From: an uncultured Muribaculaceae bacterium
Lineage (GTDB): Bacteria > Bacteroidota > Bacteroidia > Bacteroidales > Muribaculaceae
DNA length: 64,000 bases
Direction of reading: 5' to 3'
Assembly (NCBI GenBank): GCA_958439725.1
Contig: CAUBWJ010000011.1
Span: 5,310-69,309 of the forward strand
Shown: in pieces, positions 8,954 through 18,205 of the stretch
Layout of the letters: every line of letters begins with the position of its first letter
Position numbering within the stretch: the first letter of the stretch is position 1
Translations under genes and position numbers: made by a program
Notes under the pieces: generated by a model
Databases searched by the model: none
What the model was told of the DNA's origin: nothing
The model's input: the letters and a program-made list of their open reading frames with translations, nothing else

Positions 8954-11758
8954 TTACGAGCGGGAGATCTGGAGGCCTTTGCGGCAAAGGCTCATCTCTA
9001 CCATTCTCGCACGGGGATTAGGCGTGTTTTCCTGCAGGATGCGACGGATGCGTGAAGCGGCTTCGGTGTCCTTTGCAACCATATACAGGAATCCGCCGCC
9101 GCCGGCGCCGGGAAGTTTCAGTCCTAAGGTGTAATCTTCCACCAGCTTTATTATTCTCTTTACGGAGTCGGGATTGGTGCCGCTGTCAAGTTTCTGATTC
9201 TGTATCCACGTCTTGGCCACAGCTTTTCCGTAGGCCGTGAAATCGCGGCGCTGGATTGCGGCCGCTGTGTCAATGGCGTGTTCTTTCATCTCGCCGAGGA
9301 GCGTGAGTGTGGAACCCGAGTTGAGGAACATCCGCTGCACAATTTCCTGAAGGATATGCTTGGCGGTGCGCGTAACGCCGGTATAGTACAGCAGGTGACA
9401 CGGAGCGAATTCCGGGTCGGCGAAAAGCGCGCCGGTGAGCCAGTTGACCGAAGGCTGCTGCAGGATGCCGGTTGAGGTTTCAAGGAGCTTGACGCCTCCG
9501 AGAAGACCGCCGTACTGATCCTGCCATCCGCCTCCCGAGGTAAGGAGCTGTTCAAGCACAAGCGTGCGCGTTCCTATCTCGCTTTCTCCCCACCCGAGGC
9601 GGCAGAAATCGTTGAGCGCGCCGAGCACTGTCGCAGCCAGAATGGAGCTTGTGCCCAGGCCAGAACCGGCCGGCACGGCCGAGAGAAGGGTTATTTCAAT
9701 GCCGAAGCCGAAGTCGTCAAGCTGCTGGCGGAGTGTGCGGTAATTTTTCTCGCAGAAACCCGGAGCGAAGCCGCAGAGCGCGAGGGCCGCTTTGGGAATT
9801 GAGAACGGAGAGTTCACGCGCTTGAAATCAAGCAGTGTCTCGTAGTCGTCGATTGTCTCCGACGCACCGAGGTCGATGGAGCGCAGTATTATCTGACGGT
9901 GCGGCGCGGGCTTCACGAATACTTGAAGCGGCGGCTGTCCGTTAAGCTCCACAGCGAGATTCACCACTTTTCCGCCGTTGAAAAGCGAGTAGGGGGGAGT
10001 GTCGGTCCATCCGCCGGCCACATCGATTCTCACCGGGCTGCGGCCCCATACAATCTGGTCGGAATAGACGTCGGTGGTGGGAAGCACCGGTTTGCTCTGA
10101 GCCGTTTCCAGAATGGCGTCGCGGAGGGTGCGGAACGCGCGTTCGCTCTCGGATTTGTCGTCAAGCAGACGTCCGCGGAGTATGGCGTTGCGTATCTGGA
10201 ATTCCACAGGTGCATTGCCGTCGACTGGCGCGGGAGCAGGCACATTTTCGCGTTGCATGAGAGTGGCGAGATGGTCCAGGTCGAGTTGATAGAATACGCT
10301 CCGGTTATAATTACGGCCGAGCAGCGAGATGTTGTTGCGCTGAAACTCGATTCTCTGCTCCTGAGCTCTGCGCAGGTTGGCGTTGTCAAGGAGCATGTCG
10401 GCCGACAGTTTGTCGGCATTCATCCACAGCTCACGGGCCCGCGTGTCGGAAGCGTCCGAAACCATCCAGTTGATAATGCATTCAGCGTCATCCGGATTGG
10501 TTATAACCGGGAAGATGGGTGCCGACTGGAGATCGGCCTCAGGTATGGTCACGCCACGCTCACGGCTCCATTCCGTCACAGGTTTACCCATCCAGAGTGT
10601 GGTATCTGCCATGGTGGAGCCTCTCATGGCGTCATCGTAGCCGTAAGGACGGATGGCCCACCCTTTTTCCCCCACGGGTACCATGTCCACGCACACGCTG
10701 TCAGGCAGGTCTATCTGCCAGTCGTTGCGGGGAACGCCGGTGATTATATGGTTTGAGCGCAGAAGCCATTTGGAGCCAACGCAGGCATTTTCAATCCAGA
10801 TGTTGGTGTTGGCGGCCGTAAGACGGGAGCTGTCCACCATGCAGTTCTGTATATATTGGGCGCGCCCTGGCTTGGTACTGCGGTGGAACACAAGCCTCTG
10901 GTCGGCCACGAGGTTCTGGAGGGCGAGTGTCGACGAAAGGAGTTCGCGCGATGTGCCGAAGTGGTAGAATTCGCCGTCGGAAAGTGGAATGATTACCACT
11001 TTAAGCTGGTTGATTTCTTCGTCGTCGGCCGACGGGTTCTTGCCGAGGGCGCATCCGAATTCCGAGTAAAGATCGTAGAACTTATAGGAGCCGTCGGGGT
11101 TATGCGAGCGGCGGCGAAGCAGTTCGAGAGCCTTGTCGCTGAGCAGCCACAGGCCTATATCCATCAGGAAGAGATGTGTCTGGGAGAGTTCCGCCAGCCG
11201 GGCCGGTGATGGCTTCTGCAGCATGAAGTCGAGCTCATCAGGCGATTCGATCGGGTTCATGAACACTCCGTGGTGGGATGCGAGTGTGGCGTCCACCCAC
11301 ATGCCGTAGCATACCACATCGGCATCGGCAGGTATCTGAGGCAGACGGGAGTTGGCGCGGATGCATACGTCGCCGCTTGCTATGAGTGTATTGAGCTTTT
11401 CGGGCGCCTGCAGCATGATTTTTTCATAGAGAGGGAGCTGCAGGTCCAGCAGGGTCTGGTCAATTTTCTCGCCCACGGCCCAGCGCATCACGGGAATCGG
11501 TGTGAACACTTTTCCTATAGGGGCGTAGGCCGGGAGGCGGCGGCTTTGTCCGCCGGCATGGATTATGATTTTTTTGCCGGAGGTGTTACGGGCGCCCGAC
11601 TGCTCATAGCGGTCGAGAAGCCATGCGGTGCCGGCGCCGGAACCCAGACGGCTGTCGGCGGGGTCGCTTGTGCAGAACCATGATTCCTCCGACCATTGCG
11701 GAACGATGTCGGAAATACAATTCACAAGGTTTGAGGGCAGTGAAAGGAGCTTCTTCAT
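8954..11758 (-). CDS. fkp: Bifunctional L-fucokinase / GDP-L-fucose pyrophosphorylase
   Basis: Converts free L-fucose to fucose-1-phosphate and then GDP-fucose, the salvage route Bacteroides uses to fucosylate surface polysaccharides and glycoproteins. The N-terminal half is the pyrophosphorylase (GGQSRRLP near residue 69 in a nucleotidyltransferase-like region) and includes a left-handed beta-helix-type stretch. The C-terminal third is a GHMP kinase with GGWTDTPP near residue 600, PAGSGLGTSS near 725 and GAGGGGF near the end. The 934-residue length matches the family (about 950). It has its own promoter and stands alone. Confidence 0.95.
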   Translation of the reverse strand: MKKLLSLPSNLVNCISDIVPQWSEESWFCTSDPADSRLGSGAGTAWLLDRYEQSGARNTSGKKIIIHAGGQSRRLPAYAPIGKVFTPIPVMRWAVGEKIDQTLLDLQLPLYEKIMLQAPEKLNTLIASGDVCIRANSRLPQIPADADVVCYGMWVDATLASHHGVFMNPIESPDELDFMLQKPSPARLAELSQTHLFLMDIGLWLLSDKALELLRRRSHNPDGSYKFYDLYSEFGCALGKNPSADDEEINQLKVVIIPLSDGEFYHFGTSRELLSSTLALQNLVADQRLVFHRSTKPGRAQYIQNCMVDSSRLTAANTNIWIENACVGSKWLLRSNHIITGVPRNDWQIDLPDSVCVDMVPVGEKGWAIRPYGYDDAMRGSTMADTTLWMGKPVTEWSRERGVTIPEADLQSAPIFPVITNPDDAECIINWMVSDASDTRARELWMNADKLSADMLLDNANLRRAQEQRIEFQRNNISLLGRNYNRSVFYQLDLDHLATLMQRENVPAPAPVDGNAPVEFQIRNAILRGRLLDDKSESERAFRTLRDAILETAQSKPVLPTTDVYSDQIVWGRSPVRIDVAGGWTDTPPYSLFNGGKVVNLAVELNGQPPLQVFVKPAPHRQIILRSIDLGASETIDDYETLLDFKRVNSPFSIPKAALALCGFAPGFCEKNYRTLRQQLDDFGFGIEITLLSAVPAGSGLGTSSILAATVLGALNDFCRLGWGESEIGTRTLVLEQLLTSGGGWQDQYGGLLGGVKLLETSTGILQQPSVNWLTGALFADPEFAPCHLLYYTGVTRTAKHILQEIVQRMFLNSGSTLTLLGEMKEHAIDTAAAIQRRDFTAYGKAVAKTWIQNQKLDSGTNPDSVKRIIKLVEDYTLGLKLPGAGGGGFLYMVAKDTEAASRIRRILQENTPNPRARMVEMSLCRKGLQISRS

Positions 11759-11794
11759 TTTAGTATCGAACGTGAAGTAAGTAATTATGATTTA

Positions 11795-11802
11795 CAAATT
11801 TA
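11795..11802 (-). promoter_or_regulatory. -7 box of fkp
   Basis: TAAATTTG on the minus strand, giving a leader of about 30 bases before the fkp ATG. No clear -33 element. Confidence 0.55.
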
Positions 11803-11843
11803 CTATATTCCCCGATAAGATGGATACCAAACGCCATAAAAAA

Positions 11844-11871
11844 GTCGCCGCAAGCACTTGCCTGCAGCGAC
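11844..11871 (-). terminator. Terminator of the M16 protease gene
   Basis: A 13-bp stem followed on the minus strand by TTTTTTA. Two pairs are G-U only if the minus strand is the RNA and would be A-C mismatches in the plus-strand RNA, so the element is oriented for the M16 gene. Confidence 0.8.
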
Positions 11872-11903
11872 TATTCTAATGGTTGTTTATACGGAGTAGT
11901 TGA

Positions 11904-14732
11904 TTATTTTTCCGCTGGATCAAGAATCACGGTGATGTAGTTGCCCTGGCCGAGGAACTGTTTTGCCCAGTTCTGGATATCGTCCACTGTCACGGAGTTG
12001 ATGGTCTCGATGTTGCCGTTGAAGGTATCCACACCGTTGGCGAGCCATCCGTTTATGGCACCGAGCCAGCTGCCGTTGAGTTCTTTTCCTTCAGTGGCTT
12101 CTTTCACCATGAATTCCTTCACGGGGTCAAGCTCGGTCTGTTTTACTGTGGAGGTGAGGCTGTTCATCTCGTCCTTGATTATGCCGAGCACTTTATCCTT
12201 CATTTCAGGCTTCATGGGGAACGCCGTAAGAAGCTGGCTGTTGGGAACGCTGTTGCGCGACTGGAGGCCCTGAGCTCCGATTGAATATACGGCACCTTCT
12301 TTTTCTCTTACAATGTCGTTGAGACGTTTCGAGAGAATCTGGCCTGCCATGCTGGCAAGGAAGTAGTTGCGGTCGTTGTAGGCAAGTTCGCCGGAAGCGT
12401 CGACGTATGCCCATGTCTGCGGGGTCTGCATGGAGGTAGTATAGGTCTTGGTGATGACGCCGTGGTTCATTTCGAATTGTTTGTCAACGCCCTTGAATTT
12501 GCGCAGGGCGGGATCGTTCTTACCGGGGAGCGAAGCGATATATTGCTCAACCATGGGCTTGAGAGAATCGGGATTGACATTGCCTATGAAGGTGAATGTG
12601 AATTCTCCTGCATTGGAAGTCATGGCTTTGCAGATGTCGAGAATCTGCTCGCGGCTTGCGCCTTCCACATCGGCCACCTCAAGGGTGCGTAGACGGGGAG
12701 AGGAGAAGAGTGTTTCATACAGGCGTTTGCGGAACACTGACTGAGGATCGTTCTCCTTGTTGTGGAGCGATGCAATCTCGCTTTTCTGGAGGGCTTCAAA
12801 TTCTTCGGGAGTGAAGTTGATGGAGGTGAATCCCATGTAGATCAGCTCCATGAGGGTAGGAAGGTCTTTGGGCGTGGAGAAGCCGGTGAGAGTGCGGCTG
12901 TAGAGGTCGAATGAAGGAGAGAGCATAACCTGTTTGCCTGAGAGATATTTGTTGAGGTCGGTGCGGGTGTAGGTGCCGAGTCCGTAACGGTCAAGGGCCG
13001 TAGGCATGAACAGAAGAGATTTCAGATATTCGGAGCCGTAGGCCGAGGTTCCGTTGTTGGCGTAGGCTGAGAAAAGCACTTCGTTGTCCTTGAAGTCGGT
13101 GGGCTTCACAATCACGGTGGCGCCATTGCTCAGGGTCCATACGGTGGCGTCCCACTGCTTGCTGTGCTCTTCCTTTACAACCTTGCCGGGTGCGGGGAGC
13201 GAGGGAATCAGAGGCTCGGATTTTACTTCTTCCTTGTAGGGTTCGATGGTCTCGGCGTCAACAGCGGCGAGAGCGGCGGCTACTTCCTCTTCGGTGGGGT
13301 ATTTGCCTTCCTTGTTGTCAGGCAGGAGCATGAGAAGAATGCGGTTGTCGTCGGTTATGAGCTGCGGCAGAAGCTGGTTGAGCATCTGAACCTGCACCAT
13401 GCCCGACATGTTCTGCATGAGCTTGAATTCTTCCTCTACAGTGGGGATAGGCTCATTGGAGAGGAAGTTGGCAACGTATTCCTGTACGTAGGAATTGCTC
13501 TGGCGCTTGTTGCGGTTATTGTAGGCGTTTTCGAGCTGCGACAGATATTCGTCGCGCTGACGCTCATATTCTGTAATGGTGAATCCGCCGCGTTTTGCGC
13601 GGAGCACCTCGCGGTATACAGCCGATATGGCGGGAATAATCTCCTGAGGAGTCTTGGGGATGGCTACAAGGTCAACGCTGCTCTTGGTGCGGGCAAGCAG
13701 GAAGTCACCGTACATCACACCGGCCTGTGCGAAGGGTGCGTCAGGCTTTGCCTGAAGATCGGCAAGACGGGTGTTGAGCATCGAAGTGATCATCCGGGTC
13801 ATGAACTTGGTAAGTAGGTAGGCCGGAGTGTTCTTGAGCGAATCAGGGAATGCCTCGCTCTTGATCATGAGCTGGGCTATGCTTATGGGCTGCTCGGGGT
13901 CATGGCCAATGGCATAGATGGTGCCTTTGGTGTCCTCTACGGGGAAGTAGATGCGCTCGGCGGGATTCTCTGGCATCTCTATGTCGGAGAACATTTCCTT
14001 GATTTTGCCCTCTATGCGGTCCACGTCGATATCGCCTACCACGATTATACCCTGAAGGTCGGGACGATACCATTTCTCATAGTAGTCGCGGAGAGCCTGA
14101 TGGGGGAAGTTGTCAACCACCTCCATGGTGCCTATGGGCAGACGGTGACCATAGATGTTGTTGGGGTAAATTTTCGGAAGCAGGTCGGTGAGTATGCGCA
14201 TCTGGCCCACATTGGTAGTGCGCCATTCCTCATGGATTACGGCACGCTCGGCATCGATTTCCTCGGGGAGGAGGAGAAGGTCGTTGGCCCAGTCGTGGAG
14301 AATGAGCAGGCAGGAGTCCTGGACGCTCTCGCGCGCCACAGGCACATTGTCGATGTTGTAGATGGTCATGTCGACTCCCGTCTGAGCGTTGAGGTTCTGA
14401 CCGAATTTCACGCCCACGGACTCAAGCCAGTTGATAAGGTTCTTGCCGGGGAAGTGGGTGGTTCCGTTGAAGCACATGTGCTCGAGGAAGTGGGCGAGGC
14501 CCTGCTGCTCGTCGTTTTCGAGAACGGAACCCACGCGCTGGGCGATGTAGAAATCGGCCTGTCCCTTGGGGAGCTCATTGTGGCGGATGTAATAGGTGAG
14601 GCCGTTGGGAAGCCGTCCTATCCTTACGTCGGGGTCGGTTCCTAACTGGGGCATCTGCTGGGCGGTGAGTGCTTGCGGCAGAAGCATCACGAGCGCCATG
14701 AACAGAGATAGCAGTAGCGAAGTTTTCTTCAT
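11904..14732 (-). CDS. M16 family zinc metallopeptidase (pitrilysin-like)
   Basis: A two-lobed zinc protease with a cleavable signal (LPQALTAQ), so it acts in the periplasm or at the envelope. The inverted zinc motif HFLEH is at residues 81-85, with the distal glutamate expected near residue 155-165 (the EEIDAERAVIHEEW region). Two M16 peptidase domains and two inactive M16_C domains fill 942 residues, the usual length of Bacteroidales PqqL-like members. It has its own terminator and stands between nhaC and fkp. The natural substrate is unknown. Confidence 0.93.
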   Translation of the reverse strand: MKKTSLLLSLFMALVMLLPQALTAQQMPQLGTDPDVRIGRLPNGLTYYIRHNELPKGQADFYIAQRVGSVLENDEQQGLAHFLEHMCFNGTTHFPGKNLINWLESVGVKFGQNLNAQTGVDMTIYNIDNVPVARESVQDSCLLILHDWANDLLLLPEEIDAERAVIHEEWRTTNVGQMRILTDLLPKIYPNNIYGHRLPIGTMEVVDNFPHQALRDYYEKWYRPDLQGIIVVGDIDVDRIEGKIKEMFSDIEMPENPAERIYFPVEDTKGTIYAIGHDPEQPISIAQLMIKSEAFPDSLKNTPAYLLTKFMTRMITSMLNTRLADLQAKPDAPFAQAGVMYGDFLLARTKSSVDLVAIPKTPQEIIPAISAVYREVLRAKRGGFTITEYERQRDEYLSQLENAYNNRNKRQSNSYVQEYVANFLSNEPIPTVEEEFKLMQNMSGMVQVQMLNQLLPQLITDDNRILLMLLPDNKEGKYPTEEEVAAALAAVDAETIEPYKEEVKSEPLIPSLPAPGKVVKEEHSKQWDATVWTLSNGATVIVKPTDFKDNEVLFSAYANNGTSAYGSEYLKSLLFMPTALDRYGLGTYTRTDLNKYLSGKQVMLSPSFDLYSRTLTGFSTPKDLPTLMELIYMGFTSINFTPEEFEALQKSEIASLHNKENDPQSVFRKRLYETLFSSPRLRTLEVADVEGASREQILDICKAMTSNAGEFTFTFIGNVNPDSLKPMVEQYIASLPGKNDPALRKFKGVDKQFEMNHGVITKTYTTSMQTPQTWAYVDASGELAYNDRNYFLASMAGQILSKRLNDIVREKEGAVYSIGAQGLQSRNSVPNSQLLTAFPMKPEMKDKVLGIIKDEMNSLTSTVKQTELDPVKEFMVKEATEGKELNGSWLGAINGWLANGVDTFNGNIETINSVTVDDIQNWAKQFLGQGNYITVILDPAEK

Positions 14733-14843
14733 AAATCGGTTATTGTGATAAATAATTTTGGTTTCTATAAAAACGCATCTGTGAAATCAGACGCAACCAC
14801 CGGGATAAAGTTGCACGGGGAGACGAAAATTTTGCAGAAAAAA

Positions 14844-16205
14844 TTAGGCTTCTGCAAATTCCGCCGTACTTACGGCGTGACGCGGAGAGCCGATTATGAT
14901 GGCTCCTGCCAGACACACACAGAGCGCCCAGGGATAGAAGAGATAGGGCCACGGGGCGGCGGGAGAGATTTCAGCCATGCCGCTCACAAGGAGGGTCTGG
15001 GCGCCGAACGGTATTAGGCATTGGGTAATGCAGGAAGAGGTGTCGAGCAGCGAGGCGGCGCGTCGCGGCGATATGCCGTAGCGGGTGGCGAGAGAGCGGG
15101 AGAGGGAACCGGTGGTGAGAATTGCCACGGTGTTGTTGGCCGTGCACAGATTGACGCACGATGTGATGACGGCTATTGCAGCCTGGGCGCCACGGTAGCC
15201 GAGACCCCGCGTGGTGATGAGCGACAGGAGGTAGTCGATGCCTCCTGCAGCCTTGACTATGCCGAGCATTCCTGCGGCAAGAAGGGTTATTACTATGAGG
15301 TCGCTCATGCTCTCAACTCCTTTGCCCATAAGCCCGGCCGCTTCGAGCGGCGTCATGCCGAATGGGAGCGAGGCTGCCAGAGCCGCGATGATTCCGCAGA
15401 TGAGCACCACGGTAACGTTGACTCCGCAGGCAGCCATGCCTATCACCAGAAGATAGGGGAGCACCAGCCTTACATCGCTCCATGCAAATGAGACGTTCTG
15501 AACAGCAGCCGTGCTGTCAAGACCTATCACGGTGTAAATTGCAAGCGTTATCACGGCCGCCGGGAGCGCAATGCGCAGGTTGGCATGGAATTTATCGCTC
15601 ATCCGGCATCCTTGGGTGCGCGTGGCGGCGATGGTGGTGTCGGAGATGAATGAAAGGTTGTCGCCGAAAAACGCTCCTCCGAGCACAGCGGCTGCATAAA
15701 GTGGCACCGGCGCGCCCGCGCTCTGCGCGAGTTCGACAACCAGAGGGGTCAGAGCCACCACGGTGCCGACCGAAGTGCCTATCGACATGCTTATCAGGCA
15801 CGCCGCCAGAAATATGGCGGGAAGCACAAAGTCGGCAGGAAAGCATACCAGCGTGAGCCGCACGGTGGCGTCGACCGCTCCCATGCCTTTGGCGAGTGAG
15901 GCGAAGGTTCCGGCGAGGATGAAAATCCACACCATGTAGAGAATATTGTGGTTACCGGCGGACTCAGAGAACGTCCGGATACGGTCCTGGAGCGGATGGC
16001 CGCGGTAGATGGCTATGCTCCAGATGGAAGCCGCCACAAGCGCTATGGTGATGGGTATGGCGTAGAAGTCGCCTATCACAAGAGATGCTCCCACATAGAG
16101 CGCGAGAAACATAAGCGCCGGGGAAAGCGCGAGCAGCCCGCGGCGATGGGATGCTGCGGGCTTTTGCTCGGGTAATTCGGGAATTTTATAGTCGGTATTT
16201 TTCAA
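14844..16205 (-). CDS. nhaC: Na+/H+ antiporter, NhaC family
   Basis: A polytopic inner-membrane exchanger with about 11-12 hydrophobic segments. The N-terminus LSPALMFLALYVGAS, the GTSVGTVVALTP segment and the GDNLSFISDTTIA motif identify the NhaC family. Start choice matters: an in-frame TTG at 16229 lies inside the -7 promoter box, so transcription should begin below it. I therefore use TTG at 16205, giving a protein of about 453 residues. The next ATG would delete part of the first membrane segment, so a non-ATG start is likely. The neighbouring genes are envelope proteins, but each appears separately transcribed. Confidence 0.85.
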   Translation of the reverse strand: MKNTDYKIPELPEQKPAASHRRGLLALSPALMFLALYVGASLVIGDFYAIPITIALVAASIWSIAIYRGHPLQDRIRTFSESAGNHNILYMVWIFILAGTFASLAKGMGAVDATVRLTLVCFPADFVLPAIFLAACLISMSIGTSVGTVVALTPLVVELAQSAGAPVPLYAAAVLGGAFFGDNLSFISDTTIAATRTQGCRMSDKFHANLRIALPAAVITLAIYTVIGLDSTAAVQNVSFAWSDVRLVLPYLLVIGMAACGVNVTVVLICGIIAALAASLPFGMTPLEAAGLMGKGVESMSDLIVITLLAAGMLGIVKAAGGIDYLLSLITTRGLGYRGAQAAIAVITSCVNLCTANNTVAILTTGSLSRSLATRYGISPRRAASLLDTSSCITQCLIPFGAQTLLVSGMAEISPAAPWPYLFYPWALCVCLAGAIIIGSPRHAVSTAEFAEA

Positions 16206-16226
16206 TATCAGTGCCTTATAAGACCG

Positions 16227-16234
16227 CAAATTTA
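16227..16234 (-). promoter_or_regulatory. -7 box of nhaC
   Basis: TAAATTTG on the minus strand with a TTG about 21 bases upstream. It covers the most upstream candidate start codon of nhaC and so decides against that start. Confidence 0.65.
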
Positions 16235-16282
16235 CTAAAATCTGCGGAAAACAGGCAATTATATAACGAATTTCCGTTCTGT

Positions 16283-17569
16283 TCAGAAGGAATATTTGAG
16301 CATTGCGGCAATGCGGTTGGCGCGTCCGCGCTCGCCGTTGAAGTCGGTGCGCACGCCGTGCAGGTAACCGAGAGCTATCTGCATGTCGGGAATTATTTTA
16401 TAGAATGCAGTGGCCGAGATATAGTCGGAACCCCTGTAAGCTTCGTCGCCGAGATAGTTTGTGCCGAGCACACGTGTCTTGGAGTAGGCCCCCGCGAGGT
16501 ATATATCCTTGGTTAGATTATATGTAGCGCCCACTTCGAATGCATATTGGCGCGGAGCCTCCATTGCGCCACCTTCGGTATGCACCAGGTCAAGGCCGGT
16601 TGCCATATCGTTGACATAAGAGCCGTAACCCCGGCCGTAAGAGCCCTGATAGAGGAGAGTGAAGCCGGGAGCCACATAGAATTTGCCGGATAGCTGGGCC
16701 GCCCAGCCCGTTACCGATTTGTTTTTCTCAGCCACGAGGTTTCTGTAAGAAAGCGACCGGAACAGTCCGCTCAGACGCACATGGCTTTTGCCGTCCATCC
16801 AGGCGTACTGGACGTAGGCGGGTATATCGGGGCAGCGTGGATTGATATGCTTGCTGTATTCGTCGGTGGAGTAGCTTGTAGGCGGGTTTTCTATGGAGAT
16901 TGCGGCTGACCAGTGGCTTCCGAAATGCGGATTGAACCGAACCAGTACGTTGCGCCGGAATGTCTCGCCCGAGGGGCCGATATTGTCAATGCCGGGAGTG
17001 CCTACCGAGGCATCCATCAGAGTGCTGTTGGCCAGACCTACGGTGAAATATCCGGCTGACACGTATGCCTGCTTGAGTCGGAAACCGTAGCCTTTGAAGC
17101 CGTTGCCGGTGAAATCGCCGAGTATGTACATCTGGTATGTGCCTATTTTTTCATTGCGTCCCACCAGTTGCAGGAATATGGACGAGTGGTTGGCGTTGGC
17201 GTAGAAAGCGCTCTCCTGGTCGTCGCGGTTGGGAACCGGAATGTCATATGGAATGAAGTTGGCGCCTTGGTCGATAGAGCCTCTCACGTCATACTGGAAC
17301 GATACCTTGGCATAGCCGCCGATTCCGAGGGCTATCTTTCCCTCGCGGTCAAGGAAGAGGAAGCGGGGACAGTTGGGCTCATTGAAGTGCATGTCCTCCT
17401 GGTTATAGAGTACGGCTACCAGACGTCCGGCCGATGCTCTGTTGCCGGTCAGAATAATGGCACGTTCGGGTATCAGAAATGTGTCGGGATACTGGCGGGG
17501 ATGGACAGCCATTGCCAACGCCGGCATGACTAATGCGGCTGAACAAACCAAGGCTTTAAGGATATTCAT
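16283..17569 (-). CDS. DcaP-like outer-membrane porin
   Basis: A 428-residue protein with a signal peptide (ALAMA near residue 20), many alternating hydrophobic strands and a C-terminal Tyr-Ser-Phe, the usual end of an outer-membrane beta-barrel. The overall pattern resembles the DcaP/trimeric porin-like family common in Bacteroidales, with an N-terminal stretch that could be a periplasmic helix before a 16-strand barrel. Substrate unknown. It is a single gene whose upstream region also contains a divergent promoter for the decayed four-helix gene. Confidence 0.78.
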   Translation of the reverse strand: MNILKALVCSAALVMPALAMAVHPRQYPDTFLIPERAIILTGNRASAGRLVAVLYNQEDMHFNEPNCPRFLFLDREGKIALGIGGYAKVSFQYDVRGSIDQGANFIPYDIPVPNRDDQESAFYANANHSSIFLQLVGRNEKIGTYQMYILGDFTGNGFKGYGFRLKQAYVSAGYFTVGLANSTLMDASVGTPGIDNIGPSGETFRRNVLVRFNPHFGSHWSAAISIENPPTSYSTDEYSKHINPRCPDIPAYVQYAWMDGKSHVRLSGLFRSLSYRNLVAEKNKSVTGWAAQLSGKFYVAPGFTLLYQGSYGRGYGSYVNDMATGLDLVHTEGGAMEAPRQYAFEVGATYNLTKDIYLAGAYSKTRVLGTNYLGDEAYRGSDYISATAFYKIIPDMQIALGYLHGVRTDFNGERGRANRIAAMLKYSF

Positions 17570-17689
17570 TTCTTAATAAATAAATTTTGAATCGGGTCAG
17601 TGTTTTTTAATACCATTAAAACATCTGATCAACCCTTAAAGTTTCCGCAAAAATCTCTCAGCCAAAGAAAAGAGTGAGAGAAAAAGCGC

Positions 17690-17697
17690 TATATTTG
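17690..17697 (+). promoter_or_regulatory. -7 box upstream of the decayed four-helix gene
   Basis: TATATTTG followed by GCG; no clear -33 element. Transcription would run through the 9-bp tandem repeat. Confidence 0.5.
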
Positions 17698-17706
17698 CGA
17701 GTGAAT

Positions 17707-17751
17707 TAGCTAAGATAGCTAAAATAGCTAATTTAGCTAAAGTAGCTACAA
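17707..17751. repeat. 9-bp tandem repeat, five units (TAGCTANNN)
   Basis: Five head-to-tail units share TAGCTA followed by three variable bases (AGA, AAA, ATT, AAG, CAA). It lies in the leader between a -7 box and the start of the four-helix remnant. The palindromic core TAGCTA can pair unit to unit. Copy number could vary by slippage. Confidence 0.85.
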
Positions 17752-17788
17752 TAACTCCTCTAATCCCTCACCTAATTAAATCCACACC

Positions 17789-18176
17789 ATGCCTCCCGAT
17801 TTTGCCCGGCCCAAGACAAGCTACCGCAAGCTTCATGTGTTTCGCAAGGCCGAGGCCATCTATGACCTGACTTATTATTTCCTGCAGGGCCATATAGCCA
17901 AAACCGACCGCACTTACGACCAGATGCTGCAGGCAGCCCGATCCGGAAAGCAAAATATAGTGGAAGGGCGCTCGGATGCCGCAACTTCCGCTGAAATCGA
18001 AATCAAACTGTTTGGTGTGGCACGGGGAAGTCTCTCCCGGTGCTGATGCGGCAAGTTTTGAAAAGATAGACTTTCCGGATGGCGACAGCTGGACCGTATT
18101 TGACCGCAACCGTGTGTATAAGGGCAAAGATTCTCCGAAACTCAGGGAATACCTGAAAAAGAAATATGGCAGGTGA
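17789..18176 (+). pseudogene. Decayed four-helix-bundle (S23/Avd-like) protein gene
   Basis: The first 82 residues match the four-helix-bundle family often found in Bacteroidetes: FRKAEAIYDLTYYF, then YDQMLQAARSGKQNIVEG and TSAEIEIKLFGVARGSL. The frame then stops at 18046, where intact members continue with a further helix. A second open frame continues to 18176 (ending LREYLKKKYGR) and has no similarity I recognise. Intact proteins in this family are longer. I read this as a gene that lost its middle through a deletion with frame change. A short functional product is possible but less likely. It converges on the CPBP gene. Confidence 0.65.
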
Positions 18177-18205
18177 AGCTTGAGCCAATTTAATGCCGAG
18201 AGAGC

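Noticed and set aside
9899..10756. A 285-residue plus-strand open frame
   Set aside because: Antisense shadow of fkp.
17789..18176. Diversity-generating retroelement accessory protein (Avd)
   Set aside because: Four-helix proteins resemble Avd, but there is no reverse transcriptase, template repeat or variable repeat in the window.
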